64,000 bases of DNA from NCBI GenBank assembly GCA_037447605.1, contig CM074807.1:2044227-2108226 (forward strand), written 5' to 3'. The notes under the pieces are model-generated. The model did no database searches. It was given only the letters and a program-made list of their open reading frames with translations, and was not told where the DNA came from. This document shows positions 13,101-23,100 of this stretch, one piece after another (position 1 is the first letter of the stretch; each line of letters opens with the position of its first letter). Made by a program: the position numbers and the translations under genes. The stretch comes from Zygnema circumcarinatum. Lineage: Eukaryota > Streptophyta > Zygnematophyceae > Zygnematales > Zygnemataceae.

Positions 13101-14058
13101 AGTCAACTCTAAAGCCGTCAAAAAGCAATTGATCAGGCTACAAGGTGCTGCTAGCAGGCCTAACCCGGTTATACACTTGAAGATTAACCCACTTGGCCCG
13201 GGCAAGTTGCTGAAACCAACCTCAAAAAAACCTAGGCAACACTTTGGGACATGCACATGCTTTGACCTAGAGAAGACGACGAGTCCGCATTCCAGAAGGA
13301 CAGCCTTGCTCAAGGTCGGCTAAGCAACGCATGTGTACCCAATTCGCTTACCCGCGAGTTCGACAGCCACAGAGTGTTGCATGGAAAGAGCATTCTCACC
13401 TTTTCTTCCTCCGCTGTCACAAAATCCAAGTGAATAGACATTCCTGGAATACCCATCTCCTCAGTTGATAATGCCACCGGGAAATGATCCACCTGCATGT
13501 GCTCTACAGATGCTTAATGTGCGAAGGTTTTAGGTTACGCAAGCTCAAAGGCCTTTCCTCCAGCCTCGTTACTAGACCGCCAGGACAACGAGAAGCCATG
13601 GGAACGTTAAAGACAAACGCAACATAGCCAAAACTTCAATAACTTAAACTTAATCTTCATAGAAACCACGTAACCCAAGCCATGAGCCGGATGCATGGCA
13701 TCGCCACAGTCATGCTCACCTGTTGACGGGGTCGCAGTTCTGCATACTCCAAACGCATCACTCGCCCCCCAGCCTTCACGCACGGCTGCAAGTTGAGGGC
13801 TTCCCGAGCCCTGGCCGCTCCTTGCGATTCAGAAAAAATCACCACCACGCGCGTACCATTATCTCCTACAGGTACGACGTGCTCTACCTCGCCAAACGCT
13901 TTGAACACCTCTTCTATAAGCGCCATGGACATGCCTGCTTCGGGGCCACAATTCATGGCGTAGACATATCGCGTGGGAGCGGCGGGGTCCCGAGGCTTTG
14001 AAAAGGACAGCGACAGCCCCTCTTCCTCTCCTCCACAGGGCCCGCCCTTCCCCGCCAT
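10126..14058 (-). CDS. ALKBH8: ALKBH8-type tRNA wobble-uridine hydroxylase/methyltransferase fusion, 7 exons
   Basis: Exons in coding order: 14058-13720, 13492-13400, 13068-12982, 12818-12687, 12566-12231, 11784-11719 and 11451-10126; phases close to 792 residues (human about 664). Residues 1-113 form an RRM (YVYAMNCG, RVVVIFSESQGAA). Residues about 114-351 form an AlkB 2-oxoglutarate/Fe(II) oxygenase: HVD iron ligands H230/D232, distal H323 in WSHYIPHH, and a 2OG-binding RVSFTFR. The structural zinc ligands of ALKBH8 also appear present (H234 and C357, C359, C365 in PCRCEYPWEC). Residues about 500-792 form a Trm9-like SAM methyltransferase with VADVGCGNGKYLG near 542, ISIAVLHHL, and the family end RYYHVFQQGELER. 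Known role: methyl-esterifies cm5U to mcm5U at tRNA position 34 (with TRM112) and hydroxylates it to mchm5U. Acidic inserts of about 45 residues (oxygenase) and 120 residues (linker) are unlike the human protein. A frame open upstream of the ATG runs into the promoter array, so MAGKGG is taken as the start. Confidence 0.93.
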
Positions 14059-14421
14059 GGCGGCAGCACAGCTTGCGGCTGCCAGCGGCTTCCACGCCTC
14101 CCTCCGCTTTGCCCCCCCAACAGGCAGGCTCTGTGCCGGGCCGTATCGACCATATCGTTCTGCATCGTATTGTATCGAGTAGTATAAATATCGCATCTTA
14201 TTATATCTATATATATCGTATCTCATATGTATCGTATTGTATCATATCGTATCGTATACATGTATCATATCATACGGTATCATACGGTATCGTAGTGTAT
14301 TGTATCGAAATGTATCGTTTCGTATCGCAGCGCAATGACATTCGATATCCCTCGCACCGAATTGGAGCACTGCGCTAGTTTTAAATGAAGTGGGCGAGGG
14401 GAAGGGCGGGGGAAAGGCGCG
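14059..14421. promoter_or_regulatory. Bidirectional promoter of ALKBH8 and XEG113 with a TATCG array
   Basis: Only 363 bp separate the two divergent start codons. Bases 14141-14350 are a degenerate array of CGTATCG, ATATCG, TCATACGGTATC and similar words, with a TATATATA run at about 14209. The edges are GC-rich. The array is probably where transcription starts or is controlled, but that is inference from position. The near-duplicate words ATCATACGGTATC at about 14270-14292 indicate local slippage. Confidence 0.6.
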
Positions 14422-17400
14422 ATGGCGCCGAGGCCATGGCCGCGCTCCAGACGGAGCCTCTCTGCATTGGCGCTGCTGCTGGGCATGGCGGCCGGCTCCA
14501 TATTCTCTTCGCGCGTGTACGTGCGTTTGCCTGAAAATGATGCAGCCTCCGAGCTTGTGGTGCTGCCCAGCTCCCGCCCTGTTGAGGAGGAGTTCAAGGA
14601 GGAGCTCCCGGAGGATTCTGCATTGACAGAGGTTGTGAATATGGAGGAGTTGAAAGCGGCGCTGATGAAGCTGGGAGGAGAAAGAGGGCAGCCAATCCTG
14701 GCGACGTTTGCCAACTTCTCGTTTTGGGAGATGCTTAAAAACTGGGTTGGCCATGTGCGGAGAGTAGGGATGGGAGACCGCATGCTGGTCGCCGCGCTGG
14801 ACGTCGCCACATTGAAGGTCAGATTTTGAGGCACAGTTTGCCGGCGTTAAGGAGTTTTGCGGTGATTTTTGGAAGTGCGTCTGCTTTTATCGGCGCTTTG
14901 ATTAATTTTGGAAGCACGGAATGGTCTGATCATCCACTGAATGGATGCAGATGTGCAGGAGGGAGCATATTGCAACCGTGCGTCTGCGCACAGGACTCGG
15001 CCTTCAGAACTTCAGAGGGAACGAGAAGTTCCGGGACATGGGCATTTTCAAATTGAAATTCCTTCTCGCGGTTTTGCAGCTTGGGTATGATGTGCTTCTC
15101 AGCGATACCGATACCGTATGGTTGGCGAACCCTTTCCAGTTTCTGGACCCCGTTTGGGGGCCCATGGCCGGAGCTGATGTACTTGTCACATCGGATTCCC
15201 TCTCAATAATCAACGACGTTGCAAGGTGCACTGCTGGAGGGCCTCTACTCTTGGCTGTCTCCTATCTGCATTTCTGTTTTATTCATGTTTTGTTCCCTAG
15301 TTGGCTAGGCACAGTATACCACGACGAAAAGATGGGTCACCACAGGAGTGTGTCTTTGTCTTTGAATGTTCCGGTATTGATGGTTGAACGCTGCTTGCAT
15401 TTTCTCTCACTTCGCGCTTTTGCATATTTGACAAAAATGCATTTAATCACGAGCACAATACAGTACCACTGCGCTTCATGGAACAGCAAGAAGGCTATGA
15501 ATTCTGTAGTCCAAAAGATCAAATGTCCAGTAGTCAATACCAACTGGACTTAGCGCATTTGACAGTGGCGAAACAATTTTTTTTTTTGTGCTTTTCTATA
15601 GTTCATGCTGCAATATGGTTGAATACTTAAACAGTCACAAGTTATAGATCATGGTCGAGTGTCGCCATTGCCTCAAGACACAAGAACAGAAAGTTATGCA
15701 TTTGACAGTGGCGAAACAATTTTTTTTTTGTGCTTTTCTATAGTTCATGCTGCAATATGGTTGAATACTTAAACAGTCACAAGTTATAGATCATGGTCGA
15801 GTGTCGCCATTGCCTCAAGACACAAGAACAGAAAGTTATGCATTTGACAGTGGCGAAACAATTTTTTTTTTTTTGCTTTTCTATAGTTCATGCTGCAATA
15901 TGGTTGAATACTTAAACAGTCACAAGTTATAGATCATGGTCGAGTGTCGCCATTGCCTCAAGACACAAGAACAGAAAGGGCCTAACTTCATTCAAGCCAA
16001 TTAAGTGTTCAGCACCCCAAGCACCATGTTGTCAAGCTCTGAGAAAGTAGATTGTTTATATTCAATATACTCCATCAAGTTGGACAATTCGAATCAGCAC
16101 AAGGTGGTCACAAGTTGCGATTGTCCTGTTGTTTACTTCACCAGCTGCCATTCATTTGTGTAGCAATGCATGATGATTGCACGCTGGAGTTTCTTGTGAG
16201 GTCTGTATTTGTGCCAAGAGGTACGGAGTCCATGCAGTGGAGCAATGATGAAGTGACTCAACTGATCTGATCAGCAAGTGCAACGGCAGGGCAGCATGCA
16301 GGCAGAGGATCCGGAGGGGGATTTAGAAAACAAATGGTTTAGAGATGCCACACCAAAAGGAAGAGAGGATTTTGGCAATGCTTACCAGAGCAGCTTCAAC
16401 ACAGGCGTGCTTCTCTACCGAGCAACGAATGCATCTTTGCAACTTGTGGAGACATGGCTAGAGGCGCTCCAGTGAGTCGCTTATCAAATTAAAAGTCTCT
16501 ATCACGTGCGAGTACGAGTGATTATAGTTTGTTAACTTGTTTTATAATCTCGCATTTCATATTCTGAGAAGTTGCTCCCTTTTTTTTTTTTTGCTGCTCT
16601 TGCTGTGGTTGACTTCCGTGCCCCACTTTCCACTTTCCATAGGTGTATCTATTGGGAACTTCAGGGGTTATCAAGTGTTTTCTGCGCATTTGTCCCCCAT
16701 GGCCTTCAGTTAACCGTTTCTTCTCACGATTTTTCATGCCTTTGCTTCATGAATGGATTGAATCATAAAAGCTGTATGGTCTTAGATCCTCTTTAGCGGA
16801 CCAAGTGATGCCAAGAAACTGGCCCTTGTGGGCATAATGTGATTTGTTTAAAAAAGCACAGTGGGAGAAAGATCATCCTCTGAACCCACTGAGGGCTAAT
16901 CGTGCACCATAGTTGTCACTCTTATAGTTCTTATCCCAAAATCCGAGACTAAACCTAGTTGTGCATGCCTCAGCTGACCCGTAGGTGAAGATTTTCTTGC
17001 CTCCTTTGACTGTGTGTCCTGGTGGGTGGTCCTGCAGGACCATGGGAGCAAGTCAGAACTGGACCGGTCGTCTATTCGACGACCAGGACGCGTTTAACCG
17101 CCTCATGTTCGAGGGGCTGTTTCCGCTCAAGGTGTGTCACATTCCTTGGGTGTGCTCTACTCACTTTCTCGAAGCAGCAACCACTTTCCTGTGATAACTT
17201 CTTTATGGTGCGTGCAGGACCCATTATGCATTAGTTGCGAAGAGAGTGCTTTTAGAGTGTCTGAGCAGAAGAATGAGCCATGGTGGTGGTGCATCCAGAT
17301 GGCGAGACTGGCGAATGGAGAGCGTCTGCACAACCGAGTGTTGTGGGCTCGCCAGGAGACAATACGCATGGGGATTCTGCCGCCCGGGCAGTTCTGCAAC

Positions 17401-19103
17401 GGCCACGTGTACTTTGTGCAGCGCACGCCGCAGAAGCTCGGCTTGCAGGTGTTCGCTGTCCATAACACCTTCCAGTTCTATGGATTTGCAGGGAAGATTG
17501 CACGCTTCAGAGAGGCACATCTTTGGTTGTTGGACCCACCCAGGTGTGCGCCATGCCGTCTCCTTGTAGGTTTGAATAGCAACAAGGAGCATCATAATTA
17601 TTAACACTATGGATCATGTCTACCGTTGAATGCATTACACTGTTTTTTTCACATTTAGTGTCTTACCAAACAAGGGTACTTTCCATTTTGAAATTCCTTT
17701 TCCGATGGTGTTTGGGATCCTCAGAGAGCTGCAGCAGGCAAATGATGCAACACGGGTTATTGACAAGGTTTTGGGTGTTGGGCGTCTTTCAACAGCTACT
17801 ACACAGAGGGAAACTTCCTCTCCTGTTCTGTTGATCTGCCTGAATCTATCCTTGGCATCCCCGATGAGATTGAGCGACACTTCGCTGCAAATCTGTTTTA
17901 CTATGTGAGTTCTTTTCTGCGTTTTCTCCAGAGGCACAAGCCTGGCCGCTCTTCCATTACAGCATCTCCTGTTAGCTTGCTGGATCAATTAAACTGACGA
18001 CAGAGGAGATGGCAAAGAGTGTAGAACAAGGAGAAGTTATGATATAGCGGTAAGTCCGCTTACACTCTCCTTAGGAATGGGGTTTTGCAGGAGTCACTTC
18101 GGAATGCCGTTGCTATCGCACAAATACTCGATCGTGTTGTCATTCTGCCAAACTTCGTCTGCATATGCGACAGGCATGATACTTGAAAACTCCCTCCTTG
18201 TGCTGTTTTCATGCTGGAGAAGACAGCTAGAGCCCTGGAGGCCTACATAGTGTTTTGAGCTTCAACTGTTGTTAGTTGCAGGTACTGGGAGCCAACCTTA
18301 AAGCCATGTCGATTTCCAGGGAGTGATGTGGATCCTCCAATTCAGAAGTGCCCTCCAGATCAACTCTTCGCTCTAGACAAGTGGATTGACTTTTCCTATA
18401 GGGAAGCCTCTTTCCTGGAGCATCGCAGTGTGCCTGACGATATTCGAAACTCCAGGTAAGCAGATCTCCTGCGCCTGCATTTCTTTTCTGAAAGAATTGA
18501 AAATTTCAACAGAGATTCAATTTTCTACGTATTCTGGAGATGTGTGCTGGCAAGGTGGCCTTGGAGCTTCTTCAGATGGTTACTTACAGGGTTCTAGGAA
18601 CTCTAGCTGGTCGATAGGCCGATGCCGAGAAATGACAACGCCATGAAATGTGCAGGGTGGAGGTGCAGGTGGTTGCAAGGGCAGTGGACAACAGCACCTA
18701 TCCAGCCAGGTTCTTGCCAGAGAATGCAAACGATGAGGAAGTGCAGGCGCTCCTGGGGCCCCTCTCCAACGTGCGGGTCCTTCACCTCACATCTGTGGCC
18801 ACAGCATTCTGCAGGTAAGTGCCTTTTTTTCATCTGCCGTCTTGTAGACTTTGTGCAGTGAAATTGGCGGACTTCCTTCATGCGGGTAGGAGCATGGTGT
18901 GTTAATTTGATCAGACGGGATGGGGGCCTTATGGGGGCGATAGTTTTGAGAATGAAGACGACAGTATCCAATTCGATGCAGCGACTAAGGCCATGTTTGA
19001 ACCCGCCTGGTGGTGCTGCCCGCCGGGTGCAACCAAGGAGCCTCGTCAACTAAAAGGGCTCGTGGAGATCACTGAACGGGCGTGTGAGCCGCAGGCTGCG
19101 TAG
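14422..19103 (+). CDS. XEG113: GT77 arabinosyltransferase of XEG113 type, 10 exons
   Basis: Exons 14422-14817, 14951-15225, 16295-16471, 17038-17131, 17218-17543, 17796-17904, 18091-18173, 18282-18455, 18656-18814 and 18944-19103 join to 650 residues; Arabidopsis XEG113 has about 644. A basic start and hydrophobic residues about 12-28 (SLSALALLLGMAAGSIF) make a type II Golgi signal anchor. The nucleotide-diphospho-sugar transferase domain has NWVGHVRRVGM, EKFRDMGIFKLKFLLAVL, the DxD motif in LLSDTDTVWLANP (about 184-186), FNTGVLLYRATN, GHVYFVQR and VHNTFQFYGF. The C-terminal half keeps HFAANLFYY, RNAVAIAQILDRVVILP, CDRYWEPTLKPCRFPG and WWCCPPG. Known role: adds arabinose to hydroxyproline arabinans of extensin-type cell-wall proteins. 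The seventh intron starts with GC, not GT. The last acceptor (18943/18944) was chosen because it restores AFCSFEN...WWCC; an acceptor at 18914 would give a different 45-residue tail ending at 19053. Confidence 0.88.
15555..15978. repeat. Three-copy 142-143 bp tandem repeat in XEG113 intron 2
   Basis: Copies start at 15555, 15698 and 15840, each opening GCATTTGACAGTGGCGAAAC. They differ almost only in the length of an internal T run and at the outer edges. It lies wholly inside the intron 15226-16294, which it lengthens by about 285 bp. Confidence 0.95.
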
Positions 19104-20160
19104 CCAAGGGCAGGCGCTGCATGTTGGCGCAGTTTCACACTTCTTTTGAATTGTCAACCTCTGCCCGGAACAGCATCTTAACTCCCTTTGCTCACCTCCA
19201 TATGACATCGTTCATTATATCCCTTTACATGTTCGAAATGTTACAATTAAGGACCGCTCATTACGAGCCATTGTGCGTGGAATTGGACATGACTTTGACG
19301 GCCTTTTTGCAATGGCCGACTTGTAGTCCATCCATTTGTATTGTTAGCAAAAGGCTGCAGAATAATCGTAGAAACTGTAGAAGTACCGTTTTGCCGCGTT
19401 ACCCCTCTTTAGATGAAGCCCTCGCACCTAGTGGTGCACTTTTTGGAAAGTCCCTTTTTGCTCTCGAAACTAATGTAGGGATACATGACCACGTGTAGTG
19501 GGTGACCTTTAGATCAATGTGAAGCATCATGCTTCACTCAATAGCTCTGTCCGACAGAGCACCAATGTATCTGTACGGGCCATAGCAACGTGTGAAAAAA
19601 TGTTGGAGCATCCATCATTGTTTGCAGCGTGCTATTGCACGATGATCGTACCTCCCTTCATGCACACAATCAGGCAACCAACGGCTTCCCTCTTTGAATG
19701 TTCAATGCTGCTATGTAATTCATTAAAAAAAAAAATTGACAAGTTTTAAACTCTTGATACATGGGAAAGAACACCAAATACGCGTGCTGACTGTATGGTT
19801 ATGTCGCTCTAGTAGAAGTACACTATCGTTTTCGGCAAATGTATTAACATCAACATCTCCATCGTGCTTCATCGACATCGCATCTCTCTCAATCCTTCAG
19901 TAACCAAAACTTTGCATTCGGCACATTTTCCAATTGAATGACAGGCCCTCGTAAAAGTTACATGCTCATCTCCTTTGGTACTAAGAATTTCCTCCAACTA
20001 GTCCGCCGACCAGGCCAGGCGAAGGAGAATTTTCCGTGAAATTCTCACAGCCACTTGATGAACCCAGCAGGGTTCAAGCCCGGCATAATGCCAACCACAC
20101 GCCTTTCCACAAGGTCAGCAGAAATAGCAGCCAAAGGGGGATGGCGCACTGTTTGGAAGA
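19104..20160. other. Convergent intergenic region, XEG113 / helicase
   Basis: AT-rich 3' flank of both genes. The only structure seen is the twin hairpin at 19520-19560. The short open frames are unsupported. Confidence 0.5.
19520..19560. repeat. Two adjacent perfect short hairpins
   Basis: TGAAGCAT-C-ATGCTTCA (19520-19536) and GCTCTGTC-C-GACAGAGC (19544-19560), 7 bases apart, both with 8-bp arms and a single-base centre. They lie about 400 bp past the XEG113 stop and could be a 3' end structure or a small element end. Confidence 0.65.
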
Positions 20161-23100
20161 TCAGAATCCATCCGTAGACAAAAGATGAACGAGGGCCTCC
20201 ACGACCGGCAGACTCCAAACTTCCAAAGTCGAGTCGCTGATCTTCCGCGCAAAAGCATCATCCACCCGCGCCCTCAGCTCCTTTACCAGAACTGCAATCC
20301 GCGCGGGCGCCTGAAACTCCATCCATTTGTCGACTCGGATGACTTGCTTCACATGCTCAACCTGTATGTCACCTCCGAACAGCAGAAGGGCATATGCAGG
20401 CACCATGGTGCATTCTCTGACGTACACTTTCGACGTCTGAACTTTCTCTCCATAAACCAGCCACCCACTTTCGTACTTCCCCACGATAAAATTGATGCTG
20501 GACGGGTGGAGGAACACTCTGCCGTCATCCTTGGTGAAGAATTTCAGTTCCCGCGCCGCTGCATCCTTTGCCACAGTTCCCGCATGCTGCTGAGCGTATA
20601 TCGTTTCTGGATGCTGCACACGCACCACCTGCGGGTACAGCCCTGCACACAGAGCCGCCTTCACAATCCGAATGCTCCGAGAATTTACATCGTAATCCGA
20701 GGCTGAAGCAGGCCCTTCACCCTGCCTCTGCCTTTGCTTCATGTTCCTGTGATATTCTCCCGAGACAAACCCGAGGTCCACAAGGACCCCAACGTAGTCG
20801 ATCCGGCTTGCATCCATGGCCACCAACGCTTCTCGAGAAAGGAACATTCTTTCACAGTACGTTCGTTCTGCATACGTTCCTTCTGCACAAGCCTCTCGCC
20901 AACCGTTGTAGGCGCTCACAATGGCGAGATGATCGCTCTTGGAGGCTCCCCCCAGCTGCCGCTTCGCGTCGTTTGCTTCATTGTGACGGTCCATGGGTGA
21001 TATGAAGGGCGACCGGTTGCTCATTGCTGCTGCAATAGTGACAATCGGCTCAAGACAGCGGAGTAGGCATGCGAAAATAAGCATCTTGCCTATGCGCGGA
21101 TTCACAGGCATTTTTGCAAGATGCTGGCCCAAGGGGGTGAGGTCCTTGCTATCTGTCAATGCCTGCAGATCAAGCAGAACTTTGAGAGCTGCAGAAACGG
21201 CAGCAACCGGCGGCGGGCTCAGGGCCATCGCAAGGGTACCCTCCACCGGGGCAGGGATTAGAGATAAGACCTGCAGAACAAACGTGCATACGGACTTTGG
21301 CATTGGTGAACACTGAACTTTACGGCAAGAAAATCTCGTTCAACTGCTTCAAGTTCCCTTCATCTCTTCTATGAACCACTTTCTGCCACTTGCATTTTCA
21401 CTTCCTGCCATTTTTGGCCTGACTTCTTCATTTCTAAATAAAAATCCCCAGTGGAGCTTTAACAGTGTCTTTGCAAGAGCAGGACATATCCATGGTAAGC
21501 AGTTAAGCCAAGAAGTGCTCAAGAATTAAAGATAAGCGAAGCTTCTGCCAACCACTCCTTCAGCACGAATGCTCATAAAACCAGCAGACCCATAACAGCA
21601 GAATTCTTCAACAACCACACAGCTCCCAAGCGTCCCCAAAAAACCTTTAGAGTTTCGATGTTTTTTCAGAACCGAGCATTATAAAGCTGTGAAGAGAAAC
21701 TCTACCTGCAAACACAAGCTTTCCAGTGGCACTCTCAGAATCTCCGGCTCTTGCTGAGGAGACATTTGAGCGAAGGTCCGTCGGCTGAATAGGCGCACAC
21801 AGCAGCCCGCCTGCACCCGCCCTGCTCTCCCCCGCCGCTGTCCAGCACTCGCCCGCGAGACCCACGTGTCCACAAGGCAGGACATGCCACGGCTGTGCTC
21901 GTACCGCATCTCCTTCACGCGTCCACTGTCGACAACATAGCTGCACAACAGAGGCCACAACGCTCGGATTCAGACCCTGGATAGGTTGAGGTGGGTTTTA
22001 TTAAAGTGAGCTACATCGAAGCAAAAGGAAGGGAGAAAGATTGCATCACATTTGAAAGAGGGGTCCTGGATAAACCAGGAAAGAGTTCATCCCTGTCCTC
22101 AACGTTGAGTTGGCCTATTGGTCAGTATGTCCCATTGAACGGAAACGAATGCAAACAGCTCTTAATACTCAGCGGGATAGTGAAGCCAAGGTCAGCAGGG
22201 GTCGAGCCTTACACAACATCGTCAATGGTGATGCTTGTTTCTGCAATATTTGTTGCCAATACCACTTTCCGTACACCGGGTGGGGGCTTTGAAAAAACGC
22301 GTCTCTGCTCATCCCCTGCCAGTGATCCGTGAAGAGGCAATATCCACAACCCTCCATTGCCACTCAGTTCCGTGATTCTCCGACTACCACCCAGGACACT
22401 TTGAAGCCGCCTAATCTCCGCCACTCCTGGAAGGAACACAAGTATGGCTCCACTCTTGTCTAAAAACAAATCACTCGAAGCTGTTTGGCCCTTTCCCTGT
22501 TCGCCTGTAAGATACCCATACTTGGAATCAGGTTGTCTAGAGTCCAGCAAAATCTGATAAATAACTGCTTCCATCAGTTCGTAGTTGAGAAACTCTTCGT
22601 TTACGATCGCCAACGACTGCAAAGTTGTATCAGAAAACGGAATTCCTTCTGAGCTTGCACCATCCACAGTCTTTGCTGACGTGGCAGCCTGCACCTCCCA
22701 GGAGTCCGGAACAGAGCCACCCTCTGACACAGAGTTGGACTCAGCCTGTAGCGTGCTGCCAGCTGGCAGCCCCTTCCCCTTTTTTAGGGAAAATTTTGAA
22801 TTTCTGCCCACCCGGTAGCCTGTGAGTTCGAACACATCTCCCAGGTACAGCTCACGAACAGGATGAGTGAATCCCGGGATGTTGGAAACGCGGGGGGGGG
22901 GTTGGCCCTCTTCAGCAAAGTAATTGACGAAGAGAGCGGCATCAGCAGTGGCGGACATGAGGATGATGCGGAGTTGACCAAATCCTGATCTGGAGTAACA
23001 CAAGCAGTTGAGAGAGTGACCCATCTGGAGTCAGAAAAAGGGGGGAAAGTAGACAGCAGGCTGGCTGATTACAGGGCTATTCGTGATTCTGCTTTTCCTT

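Noticed and set aside
15555-15978. CRISPR-like repeat array
   Set aside because: The units are directly adjacent 142-143 bp tandem copies with no spacers, inside an intron of a eukaryotic gene.
17640-17795. Extra XEG113 exon (reading FHFEIPFPMVFGILRELQQ)
   Set aside because: Joining 17543 directly to 17796 keeps the phase and restores the family sequence DPPSYYTEGNF; the extra segment fits neither phase nor homology.
20040-20110. Possible tRNA (GGGTTCAAGCCC word)
   Set aside because: No matching acceptor, D or anticodon stems could be drawn around the T-loop-like word on either strand.
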